From Larix kaempferi (Eukaryota > Streptophyta > Pinopsida > Pinales > Pinaceae): 64,000 bases of DNA. The position numbers were made by a program, and so were the translations under genes. This document shows positions 11,327-21,367 of this stretch, in pieces. The notes below the pieces were generated by a model. That model was not told the origin of the DNA, ran no database searches, and saw nothing but the letters and a program-made list of their open reading frames with translations. Numbering within the stretch: position 1 is the stretch's first letter; each line of letters starts with the position of its first letter. The DNA is taken from positions 8,108,001 through 8,172,000 of the forward strand of contig BSBM01001138.1 in NCBI GenBank assembly GCA_027924585.1, in the 5' to 3' direction.

Positions 11327-11439
11327 TAAGGGGTGTATATGAGTCCAAGAACAAAGAGATGAATAAAAGGCTTGTCAATCCGACTATTCCAAGCACGTTA
11401 GCAAAAGCTGACTTCTCCTACTAAGTACAAGTGCTCTCT

Positions 11440-11650
11440 GAAGTGGTGGTTTTGGATAACTACAAATCAAAGGGGGGTAGCAAAAGTTGAAGTCTTATAC
11501 TACATGGGTGGTTTAAATATGACCACAAACTCTCAATCTCAACAACTAGAAAATCATGAACCAAGAAGGTGGTTTAAGGATAACCACAAACTCTCAAGGC
11601 TAGTAGAAGTTGGATGTTTGAGTGGTTTTAAGCTGACCACAAACTCTAGA
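11440..11650. repeat. Degenerate GGTGGTTT...AACCACAAACTCT repeats
   Basis: Three to four imperfect units near 11441, 11508, 11571 and 11618 carry gtggttt followed after about 10 bases by gaccac or aaccac and aaactct. Each unit contains a small inverted repeat, TGGTT/AACCA. They lie between gag and the 3' LTR, in non-coding DNA. Confidence 0.65.
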
Positions 11651-11837
11651 ACTTGGTGACAACTCTCATTTATAGGTTCTCTGGAATATTTTGAAAGGTT
11701 AGTAGAATTTGGTCCATTATTCTACTAAATGGATAGTCATGGATCTGGATTTGGCTATAGCTTTGAGTCTGGCAGGACCAAGGCTCTAGATCTGTTGCAG
11801 GTTTGCATGTTCTCGTTCACTTGTTTTTGACAATTCA

Positions 11838-12700
11838 TCAGTCCCCCCCGTCAGGAACAAAGTGACGAGAAGAAGATCTCTCAACTGCAAGATGTGTCAA
11901 TACTCGTGAATGAACTCTTAGGTATGACTTATAAATCTTCTTGGTGTTGACGAACATTGCCAATAAGCGATCCACCCGTAGTGAATCTTCTCTCTTGTAG
12001 GTTTCTTTAGAGTGAAGCATCTGTCTGAAGAATGTGTATACTTTCCACAATGCTTGCAAAGGTGAAGATAAAAACATTGATGTTTCATGTGGCCAACTCG
12101 ATCACAGTGTTGGCATGTCGAACTCTGAGCTGATGTGGATAAAGATGCATTCTCGTTGAGGAATCCAACACTCTGAAACTAAATAGGCTTGGAAAAATCG
12201 GGAATGCGAACTGTCACTTCCTTGTCATATCCGAGACCAGTTCTGTGCTTGTTATGGCTAATCTCTTCCCATGGTATGATGATGGGCTTGAAAAGAACAA
12301 GCAGAACCTTTGTATGCATAACTTCATCTTCATTTTCTTTCACTTTTGTATTGGGGCCTCTGATTTGCTTATGTGCAAGCTCCTAAACATAATCACGAAG
12401 GGGATTCTTCTGAACATGAACAAGTTCAAAATGTCTTTCTTCTCGTATGAGATGTGACTCAAGATGTAAAAACTCAAGTGTGTCTTTTGAATCTTGCACA
12501 CAATATCGAATGTGAGTGTGTTCTTGTTGATCATGATAGTGTTGTCGATAGAAGAAAGCAGTAGAGTGTTTAGTAACTCTATGAAGCCATTCATTTTTTC
12601 CATTGAAAAATTGGAAGAATAACTCAAAGAAGGGCTTCTTGCAATTCCACCCTTTTACAAACAAACTCAACAATTAAGACTCTAGATCAACAGATTAAAG
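11838..12700 (-). pseudogene. Gag with two CCHC zinc knuckles (broken)
   Basis: Reading down from about 12,670, the minus strand encodes a basic, charged stretch and then two classical retroviral-type knuckles. The first is CQHCDRVGHMKHQC (12074-12115) and the second CKHCGKYTHSSDRC (12017-12058), each CX2CX4HX4C, separated by FYLHL. All eight metal ligands are present. In gag proteins such knuckles bind genomic RNA during particle assembly. The frame shifts and stops upstream of the knuckles and ends near 11838. The N-terminal part of gag, up to the PBS at 14.9 kb, could not be followed. Confidence 0.8.
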
Positions 12701-13839
12701 GTTGTCGGTCTCAGTCAAAAATGCACCCAATTACAATGCGCTTCAACTTGATTTTGAAAGGTACGAAAAAAATTGGTTGCAAATTACAAAACACAAATGT
12801 TGTTACAACAATTACAACAATTATTCATTATGAAGTTGAATTGACTCAATGCTTCAAAGTTGATGTTGTTGCTTTATTAAAAATTGGTTTCTTTATCACC
12901 TCTCTTTTTCGCTATAGTGAAGATTTGAAAAAGTGAGAAGAGACAAAGATATGTCGCAAGGGGACATCCGTGAGGAGAAACTCCCGTCCATGTGCATGAA
13001 GAGGGCACAAATTCAAAATTGTAGTCGCGCCTTGAAGCTCATCAATAAATCGTTGGTGAACAAGAAGAAAAGCTGTCATGTAAAGAACCAAGAAGAAGCT
13101 AGTCGCCGGTATTGTGAAGAGAGCAGCTGTCAAAATCCACATTCGAGAAAGAATTTAGGTTACCTATGCACATATGCCGTCGGAGGTGAACAGTGTGTTA
13201 GGATTACTGAAGTTGGAACATGGAACATGGGATTGTGGAGGATACCGCTGGAGATTTTGACATTGGGGGGAAACTGTTTAGCGCCAGACTAGATGGAAGG
13301 GGTTTGAAACGAGCAGTAGCTATGGTGGTGGGACTGGGGATGATGGACGCGGAAGGAGTTAATGCTGATGGAAAAATGAGAGTTGACGGCAATGCACTAT
13401 GGACGGAGGGAAAAGTCGCGTAGGATAAAAGACAACCAAAACGCCCACCAATTTACACATCCTGCAATACTCATCACTCCTAATGCAAATTTCACTTCTA
13501 AAGAAACAATTCCATCAAATCGTGGCTGCCAATTCAAGGATGAGATTGTGCACGCAATCCTCCTATTCAAACAACTTGGTACTATGTAGATACAATGAAA
13601 CCATCAATTCAATGATCACCAGAGTTTAACATACTCATCATCCTCATCGAAGCTTTTAATCACGACCACAAAGCAACTCAGATCATCGTTAAAGCATGTC
13701 GCTTTGTATCTTTCCTTCCTTGGCCTCTCTATTTACTTCGATATGGCTTCCCTATATTTTCAACTATTTATGAAGAAGAAGAGACCTCATGTTTGTTTCT
13801 TTGTTGAAGCAAATGAATACAATCCATAAGCATCAAGCC

Positions 13840-13880
13840 ATTAAAGTGGCTTATTACTTTCTTGCCCATGCAGATTCCAT
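13840..13880 (+). repeat. 41-bp sequence shared exactly with 42725-42765
   Basis: The stretch from attaaagtggcttattactt to catgcagattccat is identical at both places. At 42.7 kb it spans the intron-exon junction in front of the exportin-1 exon, with an acceptor-like pyrimidine tract and cag. Here it lies inside the gag-only LTR element, with no exportin similarity after it. Confidence 0.9.
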
Positions 13881-14921
13881 GGAGCAAGTACACATGTCAA
13901 TTGAAAATAACAAGAATGGTTTGCTTTCTACACCAAAACTTCCACTTTGTTTCCTTCTACTGCTATCCACTTGGCATGATGGAGATTGGCGGCTGGAATA
14001 CCATATCACGATTCTCCTTCAATAATCTTAGCAACTACTTGGACTCGACTCTTTCAATAGTACGATGTTCTGAATACAGCTGAATTTGATCACAATTGCA
14101 TATGGTGGCTCTTCTAAATCTTTAAATCAGAGTCTCTTTTGCTCATGCAAATGTATTTAGTTCCTTCACCCGTAGGTGTACGTTGCTCCTCTACGTGGCT
14201 CACAACTTTAAAGAAATGGCTCACGGACCCATCTCCACATCAACAGTTCAATGATACACCTTAATATTCCAACGTATTGCAATACAGATTCAGTGTATTC
14301 AACATAGAAATGCAAACCCTAGCATAGTCCGTGGAGGAGATGGTACATGGAGTGGATAGCGTGTAAACCCTAGCACAATCTACAAAGTAGATGCAATTCG
14401 CAGATGGATTCGGGATGGTGAAAATAGGGGCCTGCTAATAGGGCTATAAATAAACAATTAATTTAGAATTGGAGAAAAGATGGTGCACTCTACACCACAC
14501 CGACATGGTCAGACGATGGTTGGTACTGGTTATATGTTGCTGTAAGATTAAAATGTGAGGGAGGTCGCATTAGTTGCGCTCAACAAAAACAAACTCCACA
14601 CATCTTCAATGGTATAGAGGAGCAACTAGAGCAATTAGAAAAATAATACCAATATGTAGGTGTGGTAGATGCAAAAACACAAGCAAAGGTAAAAATGCAG
14701 AGAGTAATATACAACCCAGCTGGTACCATGCACAAAATAAGGAAAACACTTACTCATCTCCAAGAGTATTTGCACAGGTCTGAAAACTGACGGAGACAAA
14801 GAGTAGAAGCCAAACTGGAGGACGCAACCTGGGGCTCTAACAAATTTCAGCTGGCAGAGATAGCATACCGAAGGAGCCGATGGCACGCACAATTCCAAGC
14901 ATAGGCCACAACTATCAAAGT

Positions 14922-14934
14922 GGATCTGATACCA
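14922..14934 (-). other. Primer-binding site (initiator tRNA-Met)
   Basis: The minus strand reads TGGTATCAGATCC one base inside the 5' LTR. The consensus for tRNA-iMet-primed plant retrotransposons is TGGTATCAGAGC; the first ten bases match. Confidence 0.85.
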
Positions 14935-14935
14935 C

Positions 14936-15144
14936 TATTAGGTGTCTCTCAAAGGCACACACAAAAATGACTAAAAGCAAAGCCAATAGGCAACATATTA
15001 GAATAAGCCTAAATGCATTTCATTTAGATGATGTGCATATAAATACACCAAATTCTGACCGTTGGTTTCATATTCCAAGGAGTCTCTTGGACTTCTGAAG
15101 GTGACTGGTCACCTTCACCTCCCTTGAAGGATTAGTTTCCAACA
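14936..15144 (-). repeat. 5' LTR of the gag-only element
   Basis: Homologous to 11103-11309. Its inner terminus has decayed from TG to TA (tattaggtg against tgttagcta). The following ctcat (15145-15149) is the right target duplication. Confidence 0.9.
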
Positions 15145-15339
15145 CTCATCATAAGGGGACTTGATTGGATCTCTCCCCATTTACAACACAAAATGCCTAA
15201 ACTTCTCAAGTTTCCAAATTTTCCTACCTATCTTATAATGATTTATGCAAGGTGAAATTTTGAGTGCAGAGATATGTTAGGATATAATATTGCCATACCA
15301 TGGGTTGTCGGTGGATATGAGGAATAGATGTTCATCTAG

Positions 15340-16640
15340 TAACTGGTCGTGCACAGGTTATCCCGAGGCAGTGGTTGGGAGGTCAGTGATGAGCTCGGTG
15401 AGGGCCAAGGCTTTCTTGATTTTAGAGATCATGAACACAAGGTCAAATTCTCGGAGGATAACAATCCAATGTGCAAACTTACTATTGATAAGCATGCGGC
15501 TAAATATGTATTGCATGGGGTTTGAGTTGGTGACTATTGTTGTTTTGCGAAGCAAGATGTAGTGGTATAGTTTTTGTACTGAGAGGATTACGACTAACGC
15601 CAAATTCTCATCATGAGTGTAGTTGAGCGCTAGTACTACCAATGTTTTACTAATATAGTTCATTGTGACCATCATCCTGTTAGACCAAAACACTTGCAAC
15701 AGTGGAAGCTGATGTCGAGATATAGAGGATGAAATCTTTGTCAAAGTATAGAGGCAAGATGAGGGGTGACGAAGCCAATGCTTGCTTCAGTGTGTCGAAG
15801 GAGCTTTGGGCATGGTCATCCCAGTTGAAAGGGATGTCATTCCTAAGTAGATGCGGAAAACCGTGTGCTTGGGTGGCATAATCGTGGACGAAACGCTAGA
15901 GGAAATTGGCCTTTCCCTTAACGCTTTGAAACTTACACCATGTTCGCGAGGGTGGTAAGTCAAGAATGGCTTGGAATTTTGATGGGTCGATAATGATGCC
16001 TTCCTTGGATATGATGAAGCCTAATAATCGTCATACGGTGACGCAGAACACAAATTTCAGGGGGTTTAAGCATATGTTATATTTGTGACAGCGCATGAAG
16101 ATGGTGTGTAGGTCGCATAGGTGATCACATCATTTTTTAGATTTGAAAGTTAGGTCATCTAAGAAGGCGAGGATGATATGCTCCAAGTCATTGAAAACAT
16201 ATCCCTTTGAAAAGTGGCTCCAACATTATTTAGCCCCAACGACATAACCTTGTAAGAAAAGGTGCCCCAAGGTGTACTGGTAAATGTCATTTTGTACTAA
16301 TCCTGAGGGTGGATCAGTATTTGGTTATAATAGGAGAACCCTTCCATAAAGTACAACATATCATCACATGCATATGAATTAATTATTTGGTCGATGAATG
16401 GGGTGGCATAATTGTCTTTGGGATAGGCCAAGTTGATATCGTGGAAATCTATCAGACTCGAATGGTACCTTGCTTTTTGTTGACATGGACATGATTAGAG
16501 ACCCATGACGTGTAAGCAATGGGGAAAATGAATCCAGCTTGCATAATCTTTTCGATCTCAGCCTTGATAGCGGGGGCCTTGTAGGGGTGAAAATGACGAT
16601 GTTTTTTTTTCTGAATGGGGTGGCGTCGGGCCACGTCTCA
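15340..16640 (-). pseudogene. Gypsy reverse transcriptase-RNase H (broken)
   Basis: RT begins near 16634 with EIEKIMQAGFIFPIAYTSWV and KKQGTIRV, the conserved entry to gypsy RT. Further on LAFLDDLTFKSK gives the catalytic Asp pair, and CHKYNICLNPLKFVF, LLGFIISKEGI and AILDLPPS follow in another frame, all typical. RNase H is at 15358-15744: ENLALVVILSVQKLYHYILL, NSKFAHWIVILREFDLVF and KKALALTELITDLP. The reading frame changes several times and several stops intervene, so this is a relic. Integrase should lie at lower coordinates but was not found. Confidence 0.87.
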
Positions 16641-17768
16641 ATGTGATGCTCGACGATTGAAGGGTATATGCCTAGCATTTATTCATATGACCATGCAAAT
16701 ATATCGCGAAATTCTTTGAATAGTGCGGTGTAGTCAATAATTTATTGCAGTGAACAACACACATCGATTAAAATGTTCTTGATGAATCCTGGTGTGACAG
16801 AGATATCAACTTGAATCGTGGGAAAAATATTGGTTAGATTTCCATCTTCGAAAGCATCGGGAGGGGGAATGAGGTTTTTGAACCAATCGATATGACTAGG
16901 AGGTAGAAAATATTTTGATTCAATCGTATATTGCTAGGCCACTGAAAGGATTGGGGGGATCTGAGTCTGGACAAACAATGACCTATGATATATTTCATCC
17001 CATGAGAGTTCATCTAAGTGCATGGCTTCAATTATTTCTTCATCTACGGAGAATAAATATTCTTCTAACATATCTTCATCAAAAGAAACTGAATCGTCAA
17101 AGTTGGTATGAGTGGTATCGCGATTGATGGGACCGATTGGTTGGATAGGACCATCTTCAACATGAGCGTCACTTGGTAGAAGGAGTATTGAATCAAAATG
17201 AAGGATGTCCATATAACGAAGGGGGATTGTGGGAAAGGGAAGGATCTCTTCATGTGGGAAAACTAGGGGGTCTAAGTCCTCTAGGAAACTGGTGATGGGG
17301 GATCATCACTGCAACAGTGAGGAGAAACCACTGGTAGGTTAGGATCTTCGGTGTCGTCTGTAGGGTCATTGCCTTCTTCAATCATCGTTGGGAGGGTAGT
17401 GACCAAAGGGGAAAGATTATTAAACAGTCCCTTTTTGTAGCACGAAGGTTGTGTAATGTGACCAATATAAGACATTGGATGGAATGATGAGTCATTAATC
17501 GACATGACCGACATGGGCGAGTAGTGTATGTGTGATTGAGAACAATGGTTGGGCTTTGCAGTCGCCTGAAAGACAACTGTTGGTTGGGTAGCGACTCTTC
17601 CAATTGAGTTTTCATGGATGTGCTTACGATAAAGATGGGGGTTGTTGTGGTAACGATGTTTATAGAATTATTTTCCTAGGGTTGAGGGGAAGAAATCTCG
17701 ACCAAATTTTGGGTGACATGGTCCTGAAATTAAGGGAGGTCAGGGAAATGGTGTGTGTAGTGCCCAAA
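16641..17768 (-). pseudogene. Gypsy spacer between gag and RT (possible protease remnant)
   Basis: Minus-strand open stretches at 16934-17212, 17281-17514 and 17382-17615 lie in the order expected for the protease and the acidic linker before gypsy RT. The 16934-17212 stretch is rich in Asp and Glu (NFDDSVSFDEDMLEEYLF), as such linkers often are. I did not see a clear DTG/DSG protease motif, so this call rests mainly on position. Confidence 0.5.
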
Positions 17769-18270
17769 CTAGGAACAAATCAAACATGCGTGATTTCTAT
17801 GCAGGGATTTTGGATTAGGTGTTGAGTTGGGTGAAGACGAGGTGCCCCTTGCTACTATAGGTACAATGTGTGTCACGCTAATAAGGATGTTGAGAAGATT
17901 CCCGAGCTCTAACAAGGTGGGGCACTGGTTGGTCATGTGGTCGTGTTTCCCACAGAGAGCACATGGTGGAGTGACCCTCTTTGTGGGATTATTGTTCATG
18001 CTTGGGGATTTTAACCATTACAAGATTATGCCTCATGCTTTAGGATTAGTGACCCCTGATGACGATTCAGGAGCGGGGTTGGGTAAGAGGGGGGATTTCA
18101 ACATAGGTTGTCATATGCACCCATTGATGGGTTTAGCGACTTCCAGTGTTGGTTTAGTTGCAGGTTCCGTAGGTTCGACTTGCGGTACAGATGGTGTGAC
18201 TGGACTAGAAGGTGCAACAACTGAGACAAGGAAAAACTCATAATGAGCTACTGGCTTTGAAGCCATCGCT
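17769..18270 (-). pseudogene. Gypsy gag C-terminal part with CCHC knuckle
   Basis: CALCGKHDHMTNQC (17922-17963) is a complete CX2CX4HX4C zinc knuckle, typical of nucleocapsid. Proline- and threonine-rich sequence upstream (18111-18265) would be the gag linker. The N-terminal gag core is missing, or beyond the CACTA-like insertion at 18321. Confidence 0.7.
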
Positions 18271-18320
18271 GAGTAACGGTGGTGTACGTTACCACATATG
18301 AATCCCCAAAGTGAGCCCTG

Positions 18321-18600
18321 CACTAGTACAAAATGAGAGATAAGTGACCAGGTGACCAAAAAATTGGTCACCACAGTTTTTTCAAGGGATACATGACCAA
18401 ACTTGAGCATTTTTAAGTGAGCCAACTAAAAACAACCAAGATAAATGACCAATTTAGTCACGGGATAAAATATACGACTAGATAACAAGTAACTAAACTA
18501 AAAATGACCACATAACAATAACATTAAAAATATGAATTGGTTGTTTATTTAGTCATTTTTAATTGTGTGACTCCGAGAATGGAAAATTACAATTTTGACA
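18321..18600. repeat. CACTA-like terminal sequence, copy 1
   Basis: It begins cactagtacaaaatgagaga and continues with several taagtgacca/ggtcac motifs. The same start occurs at 19514 and 26635 (the latter with gggtga in place of gagaga), and in inverted form at 19899, so it is a family end. CACTA transposons begin with the five bases CACTA. No transposase is present, and I could not fix this copy's other end. Confidence 0.6.
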
Positions 18601-18612
18601 ATGGATTTCTAC

Positions 18613-18703
18613 AATTTACTAAATTTCAACACTGCAGATGGATTTAGAGGCTCATTTCTATAGGGTCTTTGAATCCATTTGCTGTGTTAAAATTTAGTAA
18701 ATT
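18613..18703. repeat. Inverted repeat with ~35-bp arms
   Basis: aatttactaaatttcaacac near 18613 pairs with gtgttaaaatttagtaaatt ending at 18703, and the inner gatggattta pairs imperfectly with gaatccattt. The loop is about 20 bp. It lies directly before a larger hairpin sharing the gatggatt(c/t)agag motif. Confidence 0.8.
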
Positions 18704-18716
18704 ATAACATTGTAGA

Positions 18717-18857
18717 TGGATTCAGAGACACGAATGATCGTGTAAATTGTGTCACTTGACGACAATGGTAAAAAATTGTAATTTTAACAATTTTTTACCA
18801 TTTTACCATTGTCGTCGAGTGACACAATTTACATGATCACTCGTCTCTCTGAATCCA
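18717..18857. repeat. Long hairpin, ~65-bp arms
   Basis: tggattcagagacacgaatg (from 18717) pairs with tcgtctctctgaatcca (to 18857). The inner arms ttgtgtcacttgacgacaat and attgtcgtcgagtgacacaa pair with one mismatch. The central loop is about 10 bp. Such a near-perfect foldback could give a stable RNA hairpin if transcribed. Confidence 0.88.
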
Positions 18858-19513
18858 TTTACAACTTTACAAATTATAATTTTATCATGACAACGACATG
18901 GATGCCCATATTAGTTGTCATCTTGACAATTAAACATTCCAAATCAACCATTAACAATTCCCATAATAATTCAACCATTATGTTAGTAATAGGGCCATGG
19001 CATTCCCATCAACATGAAGATCATGGTATGTTGGGAGTCAAACTAGAGCTCACAATTAATATGAGTTACCCTACAAAAGAAGAGACAATTTTAAAATGGT
19101 AAAAACTCTTTTGGATCATAGAACACAATGTATTAGACTTTAGAAGAAGTCTAAATGTTCTTCAAATTTGAAGTTTTCCATTTTGTCATCACTTGAATCC
19201 GACCATGCAATCTTTGCTAAAATTGTAATTTTGATTGATAAAATTGTTGTTTTGACTACAAAATGGATTCAATACCGTCGAATATCCCTATTGCATCCAG
19301 ATTGCAAAATGTTAACATATAATATTTGCAATTCTATTAATCCAAAGATTCTCATTAGATTTTTGGATAAAATAATAGTTTCCCTTCATATCATTTTGAG
19401 TAGATGAAAAAGAACAGATTCATATGACATTTAAACTATGACTTAGACTTTATTATAATTGTATTTAATGTTCATTCTTTATTATTATACACACCTCCAC
19501 ACATTGAAACAAC

Positions 19514-19899
19514 CACTAGTACAAAATGAGAGATAAATGACCAAAAAAAAACCAAAATCCGCATATAAACGACAACTTTGATTTGGCGACCACTAGTAGA
19601 AAATTAGCATTCATTGATCATGCGACCAAAAAAATGGTCATATTTAACCTGGTCATTTATAGCTTATCTTGTGGTCATATATTTGGTCCTTAATTGTCAC
19701 AATTAATGACCAAATATACGACCAAATTAACGGACCAATATACAAGCCAATATATGACCATAAGATAAGCTATAAACGACCACGCTAAATATGACGACAT
19801 TTTTTGTCATGGGATAAATGACTACTAATTTGCCACCAGTGGTTGCCATTTGGTCACTTATGTGTGAATTTTGGCCACTTATCTCTCATTTTTGTAGTG
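19514..19899. mobile_element. CACTA-like foldback MITE
   Basis: The left end cactagtacaaaatgagaga and the right end (reverse complement cactacaaaaatgagagata) are inverted repeats. Inner layers also pair: cactagtagaaaattagcat near 19592 pairs with the complement near 19855, and a core with ggtcatttatagcttatctt pairs with aagataagctataaacgacc. The whole 386 bp is therefore one large imperfect palindrome. It has no coding capacity. I found no matching 3-bp target duplication, so the exact ends may be a base or two off. Confidence 0.68.
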
Positions 19900-20650
19900 G
19901 TCATTTGTAGTCATTTTATTTGTGGTAATTGTTAATCAATAGACCAATTTAGTCGTTCATATGTGTTCATTATTTATTAGTAATTTTAATGGTTTCCATT
20001 ATATTAATCAACATAAATTTTTAGTAATATTGATATTATGTCTAAATTAAAAAAATCATATAATAATCGTGCTCATCTAATACACATGTGAACCATGCAA
20101 AGTCACAATATTAATTAATTACAACACTAAATAATATCACAATATTAGTTAATTACAACACTAAATAATATTTGGTCCTTAATTGTCACAATTAATGACC
20201 AGATATACAACCAAATTAACAGACCAATATACAACCCAATATATGACCATAAAATAAGCTATAAACGACCACACTAAATATGACAACATTTTTTGTCACA
20301 GGATAAATGACCGCTAATTTGCCACCAATGGTTGCCATTTGGTCACTTATATGTGAATTTTGGTCACTTATATCTCATTTTTGTAGTGGTCATTTATCTC
20401 GTTTTGGTCATTTGTAGTCATTTTATTTGTGGTAATTGCTATTCAATATAAAAGACCAATTTAGTCGTTCATATGTGTTCATTATTTATTAGTAATTTTA
20501 ATGGTTTCCATTATATTAATCAACATAAATTTTTAGTAATATTGATATTATGTCTAAATTAAAAAAATCATATAATAATCGTGCTCATCTAATACACATG
20601 TGAATCATGCAAAGTCACAATATTAGTTAATTACAACACTAAATAATATC
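19681..20650. repeat. 489-bp tandem duplication
   Basis: The sequence from atttggtccttaattgtcac at 19681 restarts at 20170 and the two units stay highly similar to about 20650. Unit 1 contains the right half of the foldback MITE plus 270 bp of its flank (including taatcaacataaatttttag), so the MITE was in place before the duplication. At the junction a 34-bp block ending in acaacactaaataatat is itself doubled. Confidence 0.88.
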
Positions 20651-20945
20651 AAGTACTAACATATAATTTCCAACCACGTAATTAATTATATTATATGAAA
20701 TGTCAAGTATTACAATAAATATGAGTTTCGAATTGAATATCCACTAATGGACTAATACTAGTCCATAACAAAAACTATCTCCATACTTTACATTAAAATC
20801 ATCTACAATATGGATGACTTTTCAAAATATTACAACGACCATTGAGTGAATCTTCCCCTGACTTTTGTCGATAATAATGCACCTACATCATCTTGGCACA
20901 TTCCCTGAAAGAACAAATACACATAAAAAATTAATGAATGATGAC

Positions 20946-21274
20946 TGTTGTAGTCCCACGGGTCATGTAGTTACCAGAGATACATTATATACATTATAAG
21001 AAAGCATGCACAATGATACAAATACAAGAGACAAGGGACTAATAGAGAGAAGCACAGCCTTTATTAACCAACAAGGGCAGAATACGACATAGCCCAGATC
21101 TCTCCAATACATCGGCTCAATAGCCTATATATATGCCTTTCAATACAGTTACATAACCGTATGTCGGTCTAACCGACTGAACCGACCTATGCTAGTCGAT
21201 GTAACTTGTCGACATACACTTCAAGTGGTCGGTCGGAGGGCCTAGTCGACAGGCCGACCTAGGCCCCTCCAACA
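20946..21274 (-). repeat. 3' LTR
   Basis: It runs tgttgtagtccc...ggcccctccaaca, TG to CA, on the plus strand. On the minus strand it holds a TATA-like CATATATATAGG (about 21127-21138) and then TTAATAAAGG (about 21061-21070), a plausible promoter and polyadenylation signal in the right order. It is rich in GTCGAC/GTCGG motifs. Confidence 0.75.
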
Positions 21275-21285
21275 TCCCCCGCACT
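21275..21285 (-). other. Polypurine tract
   Basis: The minus strand reads GTGCGGGGGA directly before the LTR start TGTTGG, the usual arrangement at the 3' end of a plant LTR retrotransposon. Confidence 0.7.
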
Positions 21286-21367
21286 ACAAAATCTTTCTTC
21301 GTCCTGAAGAAATGGAGAGATAAAAATGAGAACTGTGCAACAAAACTAGTGACTTCGACGGTTATGG

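Larger units (their letters stand above)
11098..15149 (-). mobile_element. Complete gag-only LTR retrotransposon with 5-bp TSD
   Basis: The element runs 11103-15144 between perfect ctcat duplications (11098-11102 and 15145-15149). The terminal repeats are 207 and 209 bp, both ending in ttccaaca. A primer-binding site for initiator tRNA-Met lies at 14922-14934, just inside the right LTR, so the element reads on the minus strand. A polypurine tract (complement of a C8 run at 11312-11319) lies just inside the left LTR. The only coding signature is a gag with two CCHC knuckles; no protease, integrase or RT was found in the 3.6-kb interior. It resembles non-autonomous gag-carrying elements (TR-GAG type). 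The LTRs differ at many positions, so insertion is not recent. It inserted beside or into a gypsy relic. Confidence 0.88.
15150..18320 (-). mobile_element. Ty3/gypsy retrotransposon fragment
   Basis: From high to low coordinates the minus strand carries a gag C-terminal part with one CCHC knuckle, a spacer, a reverse transcriptase and an RNase H. The order gag, RT, RNase H identifies Ty3/gypsy. No LTR and no integrase was found. The left edge stops at the target site of the gag-only element. The right edge meets a CACTA-like repeat at 18321. The frame is interrupted repeatedly. Confidence 0.85.

Noticed and set aside
13220-13423. GC-richer plus-strand open frame inside the gag-only element
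   Set aside because: It opposes the element's coding strand. Both strands are open here because of composition, and no motif was found on either.
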